This document shows positions 15,388-23,344 of a stretch of DNA of 25,629 nucleotides, piece after piece. Made by a program: the position numbers and the translations under genes. This DNA comes from JAVVSR01 sp964604875. Its GTDB lineage: Bacteria; Bacillota; Clostridia; Christensenellales; CAG-917. Location of the stretch: contig CAZSAC010000021.1 in NCBI GenBank assembly GCA_964604875.1, positions 1-25,629 on the forward strand, given 5' to 3'. The notes beneath the pieces were generated by a model that worked only from the letters and a program-made list of their open reading frames with translations, did not search any database and had not been told where the DNA came from. Positions within the stretch are counted from its first letter, which is position 1. Each line of letters starts with the position of its first letter.

Positions 15388-15428
15388 GAAAAATAAACGC
15401 CAACTTTGACACATAATCAAAATCGGCG
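15388..15428 (-). terminator. Intrinsic terminator of the tRNA-Val gene
   Basis: Minus-strand arms CGCCGATTTTG and CAAAGTTGGCG (11 pairs with two G-T pairs, 9-base loop) are followed by TTTATTTTTC. It starts 7 bases after the tRNA 3' end. Confidence 0.75.
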
Positions 15429-15434
15429 CCCAAT

Positions 15435-15510
15435 TGGTGGAGACAACAGGACTCGAACCTGTGACCTCTCGCATGTGAAGCGAATGCTCTACCAGCTGAG
15501 CCATGCCTCC
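15435..15510 (-). tRNA. tRNA-Val (anticodon CAC)
   Basis: The 76-base minus-strand sequence folds into a standard cloverleaf: acceptor GGAGGCA/TGTCTCC, D-stem GCTC/GAGC, anticodon stem TTCGC/GCGAG with loop TTCACAT, T-stem ACAGG/CCTGT with TTCGAGT loop, and an encoded CCA end. Position 34-36 reads CAC, decoding GUG (valine). Confidence 0.93.
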
Positions 15511-15521
15511 AAGCAGTTAAA

Positions 15522-15550
15522 ATAATAGCATACAATTTATTGTTTGTAAA
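15522..15550 (-). promoter_or_regulatory. Promoter of the tRNA-Val gene
   Basis: Minus-strand TTTACA (15550-15545), 17-base spacer, TATTAT (15527-15522), with an extended -10 TGC directly before the -10 box. The predicted start lies a few bases upstream of the tRNA 5' end. Confidence 0.75.
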
Positions 15551-15713
15551 ATATTTTAATAGACAATCCGTTATTTATCTTATAAATTAATCAAGGATTT
15601 TTATTTTGTTTTTTTTAAGCAAATAAATATACGCCATAAATGAAACAATGCTGTCAAAAGCAATACCTATTCCAAATAACAAGGCAATGCCGATGAGTGT
15701 TGGTACCCATTTA

Positions 15714-15748
15714 CAAAAGAAAAACCTAAGCCAAATCGGTTTAGGTTT
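15714..15748 (-). terminator. Intrinsic terminator of the tRNA-Ala gene
   Basis: Minus-strand arms AAACCTAA and TTAGGTTT (loop of 11 bases) run into TTTTTCTTTT. The hairpin begins 5 bases after the tRNA-Ala CCA end. The tRNA-Val gene downstream therefore uses its own promoter. Confidence 0.75.
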
Positions 15749-15752
15749 TAGG

Positions 15753-15828
15753 TGGTGGAGATGAGGAGGCTCGAACTCCTGACCTATGCGTTGCGAACGC
15801 ATCGCTCTACCAACTGAGCCACACCCCC
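15753..15828 (-). tRNA. tRNA-Ala (anticodon CGC)
   Basis: The 76-base cloverleaf has acceptor GGGGGTG/CATCTCC with the G3-T70 pair that identifies alanine tRNAs, D-stem GCTC/GAGC, anticodon stem ATGCG/CGCAT with loop TTCGCAA, T-stem AGGAG/CTCCT and an encoded CCA. Anticodon CGC decodes GCG. Confidence 0.94.
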
Positions 15829-15852
15829 ACGCGTGTATTTATGACGTAAATT

Positions 15853-15881
15853 ATAATACACTTTTTTTTGAGGCTTGGCAA
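15853..15881 (-). promoter_or_regulatory. Promoter of the tRNA-Ala gene
   Basis: Minus-strand TTGCCA (15881-15876), 17-base spacer, TATTAT (15858-15853). An overlapping TATAAT three bases further on is an alternative -10. Confidence 0.65.
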
Positions 15882-15960
15882 GAGTTATGGCATAAAATTA
15901 TTTAATTTTGAGGATTATAAATGAAACTTTAAACCAAAAAATTTTTATGCACCTGCCCTA

Positions 15961-17427
15961 TCATATGGATTTTATTGCAAAATAAGCGTTGTTATAGCTT
16001 TTATATTTTTTTGCATATTGTGCGTTAGGACTGGGAGAAACCTCGCGCCCTGATTGCAATTTTAAATTATTGAGGCAAACCTGCAAGGAAGGATACTCTT
16101 TTGAGCCGACCATGGCAAGCACACTAACGCCCAAAACACCGCTTTCATTTTGACTGTTTATATACAGCTTTTTATCCAAAATATCCGCCAAAATACTTGT
16201 CCAGCAGTGGCTTTTTGCGCCTCCTCCTGATACTTTTATCTCGTTGACGGGTATATCCATTTCCGTAAGAATATCCAAACAGTTTTTTAAGCTAAAGCAA
16301 ACGCCTTCTAACACGGCGCGGTACATATCAAAGGTTGTATGGTTTGCCGAAATGCCGATAAATGCGCCTCTTATCTCGCTGTCTAAATGAGGCGTCCTTT
16401 CGCCCATAAGGTATGGCAAAAAAATTGGGGAATCCTGTTTGTTTCCGATGTTGTAGGCGGTATTATCTAAATCCTTAAAGCTTAAATCTTTTGCAAAGTT
16501 ATTTTTAAACCAGTCCACCGACAAACAACATCCTTGCGTAACGCCCATTACGTGCCAGAGATTTGGCGCTGCGTGGCAAAAAGTATGCACTCTGCCTTTT
16601 ACATCTTTTTTTGGTTTTTTTGTTGCTGAAAAAACCACTCCGCTTGTACCAAGACAAACGCTTATTTGATTATCACCTACAATGCCGTTTCCGAGCGCTG
16701 CCGCGGCTTGATCGCCTGCGCCTGCGACGACTATCGGGCGATATTCTATATTAAGCTCTGCGCACAAATTTAACGCCAAATTCCCAACAACTTCACAGCT
16801 TTCATAAACTTTTGGCAACCACTCTTTTTTGATTTCAAACGCGCGCAAAATTTCATCGCTCCAGCATCTTTTTTCTATATCAAAAAAGCCGGTGCCACTT
16901 GCGTCGCTCACGTCTCCGCTATATTCTCCGCAAAGGCAGAAATTTATGTAATCTTTGGGCAATAATACCTTATTTATTTTAGAAAATATTTCAGGCTCGT
17001 GATTTTTTACCCACAAAAGCTTTGGCAAAGTGAAGCCTACTATCGGGGGATTGAGCGAATAATCGGCGTAGTTTGGCATTATTTTTATGATACTGTCGCA
17101 CTCTTTTTGCGCTCGGGTATCGCACCAAATTATACTGTTTTTCAAAACCTTATCGTCTTTATCCAACAACACTAGTCCGTGCATCTGACCGCCGACTCCA
17201 ATACCCGCAATTTCTTTATCGGTATGCTTAAGAAAAATTGCCTTTATACAAGCTAACGTTGCCTTTTGCCAGTCAATAGGATTCTGTTCGGCATATCCTC
17301 TGTCAGAGCAAAACAAGGGATAGCTTTTTGACTCGGCATCAATCAAAACGCCAACAGAATCAAACAATGCCGCCTTTACCCCACTTGTGCCCAAATCTAT
17401 TCCTAAAAAATATCTAGTCATTTTCAT
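15961..17427 (-). CDS. xylB: Xylulokinase
   Basis: The 488-residue protein is a FGGY-family sugar kinase that phosphorylates D-xylulose to xylulose 5-phosphate for the pentose phosphate pathway. Visible motifs are the N-terminal phosphate loop GIDLGTSGVKAALFD (9-23), QMHGLV (81-86) typical of xylulokinase, IIWCDTRAQ (99-107), catalytic base D239 in VAGAGDQAAAALGNG, and late LGTSGVVFS and VSGGGAKS motifs. Length is normal for XylB. It overlaps the end of the beta-helix gene by 14 bases, so translation is probably coupled; AGG-rich sequence lies just upstream of ATG 17427, and a second ATG at 17421 is also possible. It is the third gene of the xylA operon. No clean terminator follows before the tRNA-Ala promoter. 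Confidence 0.95.
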   Translation of the reverse strand: MKMTRYFLGIDLGTSGVKAALFDSVGVLIDAESKSYPLFCSDRGYAEQNPIDWQKATLACIKAIFLKHTDKEIAGIGVGGQMHGLVLLDKDDKVLKNSIIWCDTRAQKECDSIIKIMPNYADYSLNPPIVGFTLPKLLWVKNHEPEIFSKINKVLLPKDYINFCLCGEYSGDVSDASGTGFFDIEKRCWSDEILRAFEIKKEWLPKVYESCEVVGNLALNLCAELNIEYRPIVVAGAGDQAAAALGNGIVGDNQISVCLGTSGVVFSATKKPKKDVKGRVHTFCHAAPNLWHVMGVTQGCCLSVDWFKNNFAKDLSFKDLDNTAYNIGNKQDSPIFLPYLMGERTPHLDSEIRGAFIGISANHTTFDMYRAVLEGVCFSLKNCLDILTEMDIPVNEIKVSGGGAKSHCWTSILADILDKKLYINSQNESGVLGVSVLAMVGSKEYPSLQVCLNNLKLQSGREVSPSPNAQYAKKYKSYNNAYFAIKSI

Positions 17428-19762
17428 TTATCCTACCTATTTTTTCTAAGGGTATTATTTCAAAATTTGGATTATCATTTAAAATTTTACCCTCGCTAAG
17501 CGCATAATTACCGTGGCTAAAATCGACAAAGCCAAGTTCTTTGTCAGACAATTTATAACACGCATTGTTCTCGATTACGCTATATTTTATTGCCGCTTTG
17601 GCTACCTCGCCAAAATCGCCTTTTTTGGATATACAAATATTGTTTACAACTCTGCTGTTTGGATTCATAGCATTATTGTCGGCATATATATTATCGTAGC
17701 CCGACATATTCATAATCGCATCGTACCTACTTCCGATAACATCATTAGAGTTTTGCTTCCAACTAGAATATAATGCTTGAGCGTCTTTCATAAGCATCCA
17801 TTGTCTTGAGTTTTCGTCCTGCGTATTTTTATAATACCAACCGCCGTTAAACCTTCCGTCGTAAGCTCTAGCGTCATAATGAATCGGTATTTTTGCATTG
17901 ATTATCATATTGTTATAAATATTGTTTTCCCTTCCGCCGCCAATCAAAATGCCGTAGCTTGGAATATTAATCAAAATATTACCGTACGCTGTTTGTCCGG
18001 CAAGACAATCGTCAAAATAGATGCCCGCAGGAGTAAACTCTCCACTGCCTATATCTGCTATACAGTTATATCGAAGCACGTTTCCGTAATAGCTAAAGTT
18101 TCGTCCGGCATAAATTGCTCCGGCGTCTGAGGAATATTTTACAACGTTGTGAATGTAATTGTATTCAATTATATGCTCATTGCCCTCGTAAAACAAGCCC
18201 ATATGTGGCGCGTCGAAGATTTCATTATTACAAACTCTGTTCCCAACGCCGGTTATTTTCACCCCCGAGGTGTACGTCTTTTGTATTTCACCGTACTTGT
18301 GAATATAATTGTTTTTAATATTGTTGTTTTCAATCACCAGGCCATTTCTTCTTATATCGTTTGAAATATCGCCCTCTTTATATTGCAAATCATAGCCCAC
18401 GTAAACGCCGTTTTTGCCAACTCGGGTAATTTCGCAATTAATAACAGAATTATTGAGCCCTTTAACTCGCGCGCCGTTTTGAGCTGAATTTTTGATTAAG
18501 CAATTTTTAAGAACGCAGTTTTCGCCGTAAAGCGTAACCGCATCTCCACGTGTTCCTTTTATGGTAAAGCCGTCGAAAGCAAGATTTTTAATCAAACTTT
18601 GTTCATTTTCGCTTTCAACGTTAATTACGCTTTGAGTGGTAATCGAAAGTTGAACATCGCTGTTTTCATCAAAATCCGTTGGAGGATAAAAATACATATT
18701 TCCGTTATCTCTGTCAATATAGTATTCTCCTTCTTGGTCAAGCTCCTCCAAAACATTATATACATAAAAAATTGCGTCTTCCTTGATTCCATACGGAGAA
18801 CTGTATTTTAAATCGATTTGCCCCGAGGCGGCGTCAAAGGACGAAATAGGAGATGACGCGTCTGCCCAGTCCCAATAATAATACCCGAAAGCCCACATTG
18901 AATTGAGCTCGCTTTGAGGCTTAGTCCAACGGCTCATTCTTTTTATCATATCACTGCTTGCGATAAACTTAGGCGGTCGCGGGGAAACGGCAGTATCCCA
19001 AATAACGGTATCGGGCGAATGTTCTTCCGCCTCTCCATAATCTATAACTTTTTCCACAGTCGAATACCCGTCGTTTGGATAGCGCGCTATAGTCATCCGT
19101 TGGTCGTCATAAAACAATTCAACCGCCGAGGGATGACCTTTTTCCTCGCCGTATTTCTCGCCTTGTTCAAACCCGCCGACTGCATAAAGCTTGCCAATTT
19201 GCGCCTGCGTTAAGCCGAAATCAAACAGATTTATCACTTTTATATGTTTCTGCGCGGAAGGATAAAACTTTTTTTTTGTTTCAGCGTCAAGCTTTTCAAA
19301 TTTGGAATACGGCAAGCTAATTCCGCCGTTTAAAACAACCTCTTGCTGATTGTAGGATATATATGTTACCGTATTGTTGCCGTCAAAGCTATCCTGCGTA
19401 GAAAAATTAAGTCCTTTTGTTGCGCCATATTCTCCACCCATAACGGCAACGGTAATATTTTGACCATAGCCATTGGATATCAATTTTCGAACCTCTGACT
19501 GCGCCTTTTCAATGGACTTTAACGGAGCTTCAGCGGACGTACCGCTGTTTTGGTCGTCTCCTGTATTTACCGAAACATAAAAATCGGCGTAATCAACAGT
19601 TTGTTTAACGGGTTTGTTATACGCTGCCAATCCGATTGGGCCGGCTATCATCGAATAGGTATTGAGACTAACCAAATATATAGGCAAAAATATTGCCAAA
19701 CCGACAATGATTACCAAGCATATGGCTATAATAATTCTGCCACTTTTGTTGATTTTTTTCAT
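17414..19762 (-). CDS. Membrane-anchored right-handed beta-helix glycosidase, GH141-like
   Basis: The 782-residue protein has an N-terminal hydrophobic segment (residues about 9-33) with no clear cleavage site, so it is probably anchored outside the cell. Residues about 60-145 have the start typical of secreted beta-helix enzymes (FYVSVNTGDDQNSGTSAEAP). The insert PSAVELFYDDQRMTIARYPND (in part, 211-231) and then a parallel beta-helix (about 385-640) follow. The motifs SSDAGAIYAGRNF (D546) and GIYFDDCLAGQ (D584/D585) resemble the two acidic sites of GH141 enzymes, a family with alpha-L-fucosidase and xylanase members. Lying between xylA and xylB, it probably releases xylose or a xylose-containing fragment; that is inference. 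ATG 19762 is chosen because GGTGGAG lies six bases upstream; the GTG at 19774 lies within that site. Confidence 0.75.
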   Translation of the reverse strand: MKKINKSGRIIIAICLVIIVGLAIFLPIYLVSLNTYSMIAGPIGLAAYNKPVKQTVDYADFYVSVNTGDDQNSGTSAEAPLKSIEKAQSEVRKLISNGYGQNITVAVMGGEYGATKGLNFSTQDSFDGNNTVTYISYNQQEVVLNGGISLPYSKFEKLDAETKKKFYPSAQKHIKVINLFDFGLTQAQIGKLYAVGGFEQGEKYGEEKGHPSAVELFYDDQRMTIARYPNDGYSTVEKVIDYGEAEEHSPDTVIWDTAVSPRPPKFIASSDMIKRMSRWTKPQSELNSMWAFGYYYWDWADASSPISSFDAASGQIDLKYSSPYGIKEDAIFYVYNVLEELDQEGEYYIDRDNGNMYFYPPTDFDENSDVQLSITTQSVINVESENEQSLIKNLAFDGFTIKGTRGDAVTLYGENCVLKNCLIKNSAQNGARVKGLNNSVINCEITRVGKNGVYVGYDLQYKEGDISNDIRRNGLVIENNNIKNNYIHKYGEIQKTYTSGVKITGVGNRVCNNEIFDAPHMGLFYEGNEHIIEYNYIHNVVKYSSDAGAIYAGRNFSYYGNVLRYNCIADIGSGEFTPAGIYFDDCLAGQTAYGNILINIPSYGILIGGGRENNIYNNMIINAKIPIHYDARAYDGRFNGGWYYKNTQDENSRQWMLMKDAQALYSSWKQNSNDVIGSRYDAIMNMSGYDNIYADNNAMNPNSRVVNNICISKKGDFGEVAKAAIKYSVIENNACYKLSDKELGFVDFSHGNYALSEGKILNDNPNFEIIPLEKIGRINEND

Positions 19763-19789
19763 AATTCGCTCCACCTAATTTTGTTTAGG

Positions 19790-21106
19790 TTATTTCACCC
19801 TTGCAATGCAACAGTTAAGTATGTTTTCCAAATACTCTTGCCGTCCGCTTTCCACCTTAATTTCTTGGTTGTTTTTTAAGGTATAGTCAAATAATTGACT
19901 TAGCGATGTTTTGCCGTCAACAATTTGTTTCCCTATACCGCTTTCATAGCTTTTATATCTATTTTCAACAAAGCTATCGATTCTGCCGTCCAAAATAATT
20001 TGCTCTGCAATAAGCAAACCATACGCAAAGGCATCCATCCCTGCAATGTATGCCATAGCCAAATCCTCAAACGTATTACTGGGGCGTCTTGTTTTTGCGT
20101 CGAAATTTAGCCCGCCGTTTGTAAATCCGCCCGCCTTAACAACTTCATACATACACTTTGCCGTATCGTAAATATTTGTGGGGAATTGGTCGGTATCCCA
20201 CCCCAAAAGCATATCTCCTTGGTTTGCGTCAATAGACCCGAATACGTTATTATCTTTTGCAACCCTCAATTCGTGCTCGAAAGTATGCCCGGCAAGCGTA
20301 GCGTGGTTTGCTTCAATGTTCATTTTAAAATCCTTGTCCAAATTATACTTTCTTAAAAATCCCAAAACTGTCGCTACGTCAAAATCGTATTGATGTTTGG
20401 TTGGCTCTTTGGGCTTAGGTTCTATATAAAAATCCCCCAAAAAGCCTATGCTTCTGCCATATTCGACAGCCATTTTCATAAGCCTTGCCATATTGTCTTG
20501 CTCAAACGCCATATTCGTGTTAAGTAAGGTTTCATAGCCCTCTCTACCGCCCCAAAAAACATAGCCCGCGCCGCCAAGCTCCACGGTAATGTCTATGGCT
20601 TTTTTAATCTGCGCCGCCGCATAAGCAAACACCTGCGCGTTTGGGCTGGTGCCTGCGCCGCACATATATCGGGGATTTGAAAAACAATTTGCAGTGCCCC
20701 ATAAAAGTTTGATATCCGTCCTTTGCATTTCGCTTTTAATTATAGGTACAATTTCGTCTAGGTTACGTTGCGTCTCCTCAAATGTTTTGCCCTCGGGCGC
20801 AATATCAACGTCGTGAAAGCAAAAATACTCAATACCTAGTTTTTCCATAAACTCAAACGCGGCGTATGCTTTGTTTTTATAGATTTCTAAAGGCGTCATA
20901 CCGCCAAAACTTTTGTCTACTGTATTTTGCCCAAACATATCGCTTCCGCCACCGCACATCGTGTGCCAATAACTCATCGCAAACTTTAGATGCTTGCTCA
21001 TCGGCTTATTAAACACTAATCTGTCTTTATCGTAAAACCGAAAGCGCATTTTATCTGCCTGATTATCTTTGTCATATACTATTTTAGAAAAATTGAAATA
21101 ACTCAT
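19790..21106 (-). CDS. xylA: Xylose isomerase, class II
   Basis: The 438-residue protein converts D-xylose to D-xylulose. Signature regions are YFCFHDVDIAPEG with catalytic H98, WGTANCFSNPRYMCGAGTSP, the metal-site phrase YIEPKPKEPTKHQYD (E229, K231), NIEANHATLAGHTFEHE (E265, H268) and IDANQGDMLLGWDTDQFPTN. The extra N-terminal region and length put it in class II, common in Firmicutes. I start it at ATG 21106: AGAGAGG sits seven bases upstream and the protein then begins MSYFNFSKIVY, like homologues. ATGs at 21112 and 21136 are in frame but lack correctly placed ribosome sites. It is first in the operon with the beta-helix gene (27-base gap) and xylB, and is read from the promoter at 21212-21240. 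Confidence 0.96.
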   Translation of the reverse strand: MSYFNFSKIVYDKDNQADKMRFRFYDKDRLVFNKPMSKHLKFAMSYWHTMCGGGSDMFGQNTVDKSFGGMTPLEIYKNKAYAAFEFMEKLGIEYFCFHDVDIAPEGKTFEETQRNLDEIVPIIKSEMQRTDIKLLWGTANCFSNPRYMCGAGTSPNAQVFAYAAAQIKKAIDITVELGGAGYVFWGGREGYETLLNTNMAFEQDNMARLMKMAVEYGRSIGFLGDFYIEPKPKEPTKHQYDFDVATVLGFLRKYNLDKDFKMNIEANHATLAGHTFEHELRVAKDNNVFGSIDANQGDMLLGWDTDQFPTNIYDTAKCMYEVVKAGGFTNGGLNFDAKTRRPSNTFEDLAMAYIAGMDAFAYGLLIAEQIILDGRIDSFVENRYKSYESGIGKQIVDGKTSLSQLFDYTLKNNQEIKVESGRQEYLENILNCCIARVK

Positions 21107-21149
21107 ATACATACCTCTCTTAGCGTCAATGCCCATATTTAAAAAAACT

Positions 21150-21178
21150 TTGACTTATTGAAAATTTTTTGATATACT
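21150..21178 (+). promoter_or_regulatory. Promoter of the GH3 gene
   Basis: Plus-strand TTGACT (21150-21155), 17-base spacer, TATACT (21173-21178). The predicted start near 21185 lies at the left end of the inverted repeat 21186-21203, giving a leader of about 70 bases before ATG 21255. Confidence 0.75.
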
Positions 21179-21185
21179 ATTTGCA

Positions 21186-21203
21186 ATAGGGCTCGTGCCC
21201 TAT
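21186..21203. promoter_or_regulatory. Shared operator between xylA and GH3 promoters
   Basis: ATAGGGCTCGTGCCCTAT is an 18-base inverted repeat, symmetrical at 16 of 18 positions with a central CG, the shape of LacI-family operators. It lies between two facing promoters and covers the predicted transcription starts of both. The LacI-type regulator encoded at 23345-24349 is the natural candidate to bind it. Confidence 0.7.
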
Positions 21204-21211
21204 ATGTTAAA

Positions 21212-21240
21212 ATGATACTAAAATTGTGTTGTTTTGTCAA
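21212..21240 (-). promoter_or_regulatory. Promoter of the xylA operon
   Basis: Minus-strand TTGACA (21240-21235, perfect -35), 17-base spacer, TATCAT (21217-21212). The predicted start near 21205 is at the right end of the shared inverted repeat; the leader to xylA ATG 21106 would be about 99 bases. Confidence 0.78.
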
Positions 21241-21254
21241 TTATTAAGGTAAAT

Positions 21255-23339
21255 ATGAAAAAAGAGTTTATCAAATTTCATAAGGCTTTCGCCCTATCTG
21301 TATGTCGGCAAATGACTTTTAATCAAAAAGTCAGTCAGCTTAGGCACCATTCCAAAGCAATAAAAAAGTTGGGAATAAAAGAATACAACTGGTGGAATGA
21401 GTGCTTGCACGGTGTCGCTAGAGAGGGGCTTGCCACCGTATTTCCCCAAGCAATCGCAATGGCGGCAACATTTGACTGTGATACTTTATATAAGGTTGGC
21501 GACATTATATCGACCGAGGCTCGGGCAAAATACAACTTAGCGCAAAGAACAAACGATTTCGGAATATATAAAGGGCTTACTTTTTGGTCTCCAAACATCA
21601 ATATTTATCGGGATCCACGTTGGGGACGCGGACAAGAAACCTACGGGGAATGTCCTACCCTTACCTCAAAGCTTGCGGTATCATTTATAGAAGGCTTACA
21701 AGGCAACGATGAAAAATATTTGAAAGTTTCCGCTTGCGCAAAGCACTTTGCCGTTCACAGCGGACCGGAAGCGGAACGTCATTTTTTTGATTGTAAAATA
21801 AGCAAAAAAGATTTATATGAAACCTATCTACCCGCTTTTGAAAACGCGGTAAAAATTGCTAGGGTGGAAAGCGTTATGACTGCCTATAATCGGCTAAACG
21901 GTGAACCTTGCAGTTGTTCAAAAACGCTTATAGGCGACATTTTACGAGATAATTGGGGATTTGACGGACACGTTGTATCTGACTGCGGCGCTGTCGGCGA
22001 TATAATTTTTAATCACAAAACAGAGCAAAATGCGCTTAAGGCAACAAAACTTGCCCTTGTTAACGGACTTGACTTAGAGTGTGGGATATTTTACTCGATG
22101 CTGGCGTTTACAAGCCTCGGCAACAAAACTGTCCGCAATGCTGTTGATAGAGCGGTAACAAATCTTTTAACCACTCGTTCCAAATTGGGTATGTTTGCCT
22201 CTGATTGTGTTTACGATAAACTTAATGAAAGCGTTATCGCCTGCGCCGAACACGAAAACTATGCAATTTCAACAGCCGAAAAGGGAATAGTTTTATTGAA
22301 AAACAACGGCGTTTTACCCTTAAACAATCTGTCAAAAACCGCTTTGTTTGGTTATAACGCAACAAATAGTTTTGCCTATCTTGGCAATTATTACGGCGAG
22401 CCCTCCTCCATCATAAACGTCTTGGACGCTTTAAAAGATAGTAATCCTTCTTTACCTTTTAGCGTAGCGTTTCCACTATGCGGTTTGTTGAATAATGAGC
22501 AAATTCGGGAATACGAAAAGGCTGTTTCGTTGGCAAAACAAAACGAAACGATAATAATTTGCTGTGGCATCGACAGCACAATTGAAGGCGAAGCAGGCGA
22601 CGCAGGCGCGGGAAAAGACGGCATAATTGGCGAGCAAGGCGACAGACGCACAATCGGTTTACCACAAATTCAAATAAAATTTATTGAAGAAGTATCCAAG
22701 CTGCAAAAAAGAATAGTCTTGCTAAATTTTTCTGGCGGCGCGATATCTTTCAATCCTATACTTGACAAGGTAGACGCCATTCTTCAATGTTGGTATCCCG
22801 GGGCAAAAGGGGGAATAGCCATAAAAAACATATTGCTGGGAAATGTTTCGCCTAGCGGAAAGCTCCCCGTTACGTTTTATAACAGCGACATCGATTTACC
22901 GGACTTTAAAGATTATTCTTTAAAAAACCGCACCTATAGGTATTTTAATGGCGCTCCGCAATTTCCTTTCGGCTATGGTTTGAGCTATACAAAATTTTTA
23001 TACAAAAACGTCTTATTCAAAAATAACAATGACAATATAACAATTTCTTTTGACATAGAAAACTCAGGTGATTTTGATTCCGATGAAGTGTCTCAACTTT
23101 ATCTTTCATATCCAAAGCAATATACCACACAACCAAATTACAAACTGATTGACTTTAAACGCGCTTTTATAGCGCAAAAAACAACTGTAAACCTTGAATT
23201 CTGCCTAACCAAAGATAGTTTATCTGCCATAAACGAAAACGGGGGAAAAGTATTTTTGAACGGAATACATAAACTGTATCTGTGTAACTGCGCGCCAAAC
23301 TTTGCAAATATAAAATTTGAGTTTGAATTATCCCTATAG
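21255..23339 (+). CDS. GH3 beta-glycosidase, probable intracellular beta-xylosidase
   Basis: The 694-residue protein has the GH3 three-part layout: an N-terminal barrel with NWWNECLHGVA (45-55), WSPNINIYRDPRWGRGQETYGE (in part, 111-132), KHFAVHSG and the nucleophile D243 in VSDCGAV; then an alpha/beta domain (about 340-560), and a fibronectin III-like end (about 590-694). The WWNE-LHGVA and RWGRGQETYGE phrases are typical of the xylosidase branch. The acid/base region is odd: TIEGE (442-446) and GDR (462-464) are separated by a Gly/Asp/Ala-rich stretch of about 15 residues not usual there. There is no signal peptide, so it should hydrolyse imported xylo-oligosaccharides. ATG 21255 has AAGG five bases upstream; the TTG at 21234 has no site. 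The neighbouring xylA operon would use the released xylose. Confidence 0.9.
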   Translation: MKKEFIKFHKAFALSVCRQMTFNQKVSQLRHHSKAIKKLGIKEYNWWNECLHGVAREGLATVFPQAIAMAATFDCDTLYKVGDIISTEARAKYNLAQRTNDFGIYKGLTFWSPNINIYRDPRWGRGQETYGECPTLTSKLAVSFIEGLQGNDEKYLKVSACAKHFAVHSGPEAERHFFDCKISKKDLYETYLPAFENAVKIARVESVMTAYNRLNGEPCSCSKTLIGDILRDNWGFDGHVVSDCGAVGDIIFNHKTEQNALKATKLALVNGLDLECGIFYSMLAFTSLGNKTVRNAVDRAVTNLLTTRSKLGMFASDCVYDKLNESVIACAEHENYAISTAEKGIVLLKNNGVLPLNNLSKTALFGYNATNSFAYLGNYYGEPSSIINVLDALKDSNPSLPFSVAFPLCGLLNNEQIREYEKAVSLAKQNETIIICCGIDSTIEGEAGDAGAGKDGIIGEQGDRRTIGLPQIQIKFIEEVSKLQKRIVLLNFSGGAISFNPILDKVDAILQCWYPGAKGGIAIKNILLGNVSPSGKLPVTFYNSDIDLPDFKDYSLKNRTYRYFNGAPQFPFGYGLSYTKFLYKNVLFKNNNDNITISFDIENSGDFDSDEVSQLYLSYPKQYTTQPNYKLIDFKRAFIAQKTTVNLEFCLTKDSLSAINENGGKVFLNGIHKLYLCNCAPNFANIKFEFELSL

Positions 23340-23344
23340 CTTAA

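Noticed and set aside
15955..15976. Second copy of the xyl operator at the end of xylB
   Set aside because: Only one half-site (ATAGGGC on the minus strand) is present; the other half is broken, and it is not near a promoter.
21107..21136. ATG at 21136 or 21112 as start of xylA
   Set aside because: AGAGAGG is correctly spaced only for ATG 21106, and the protein then matches the usual N-terminus.
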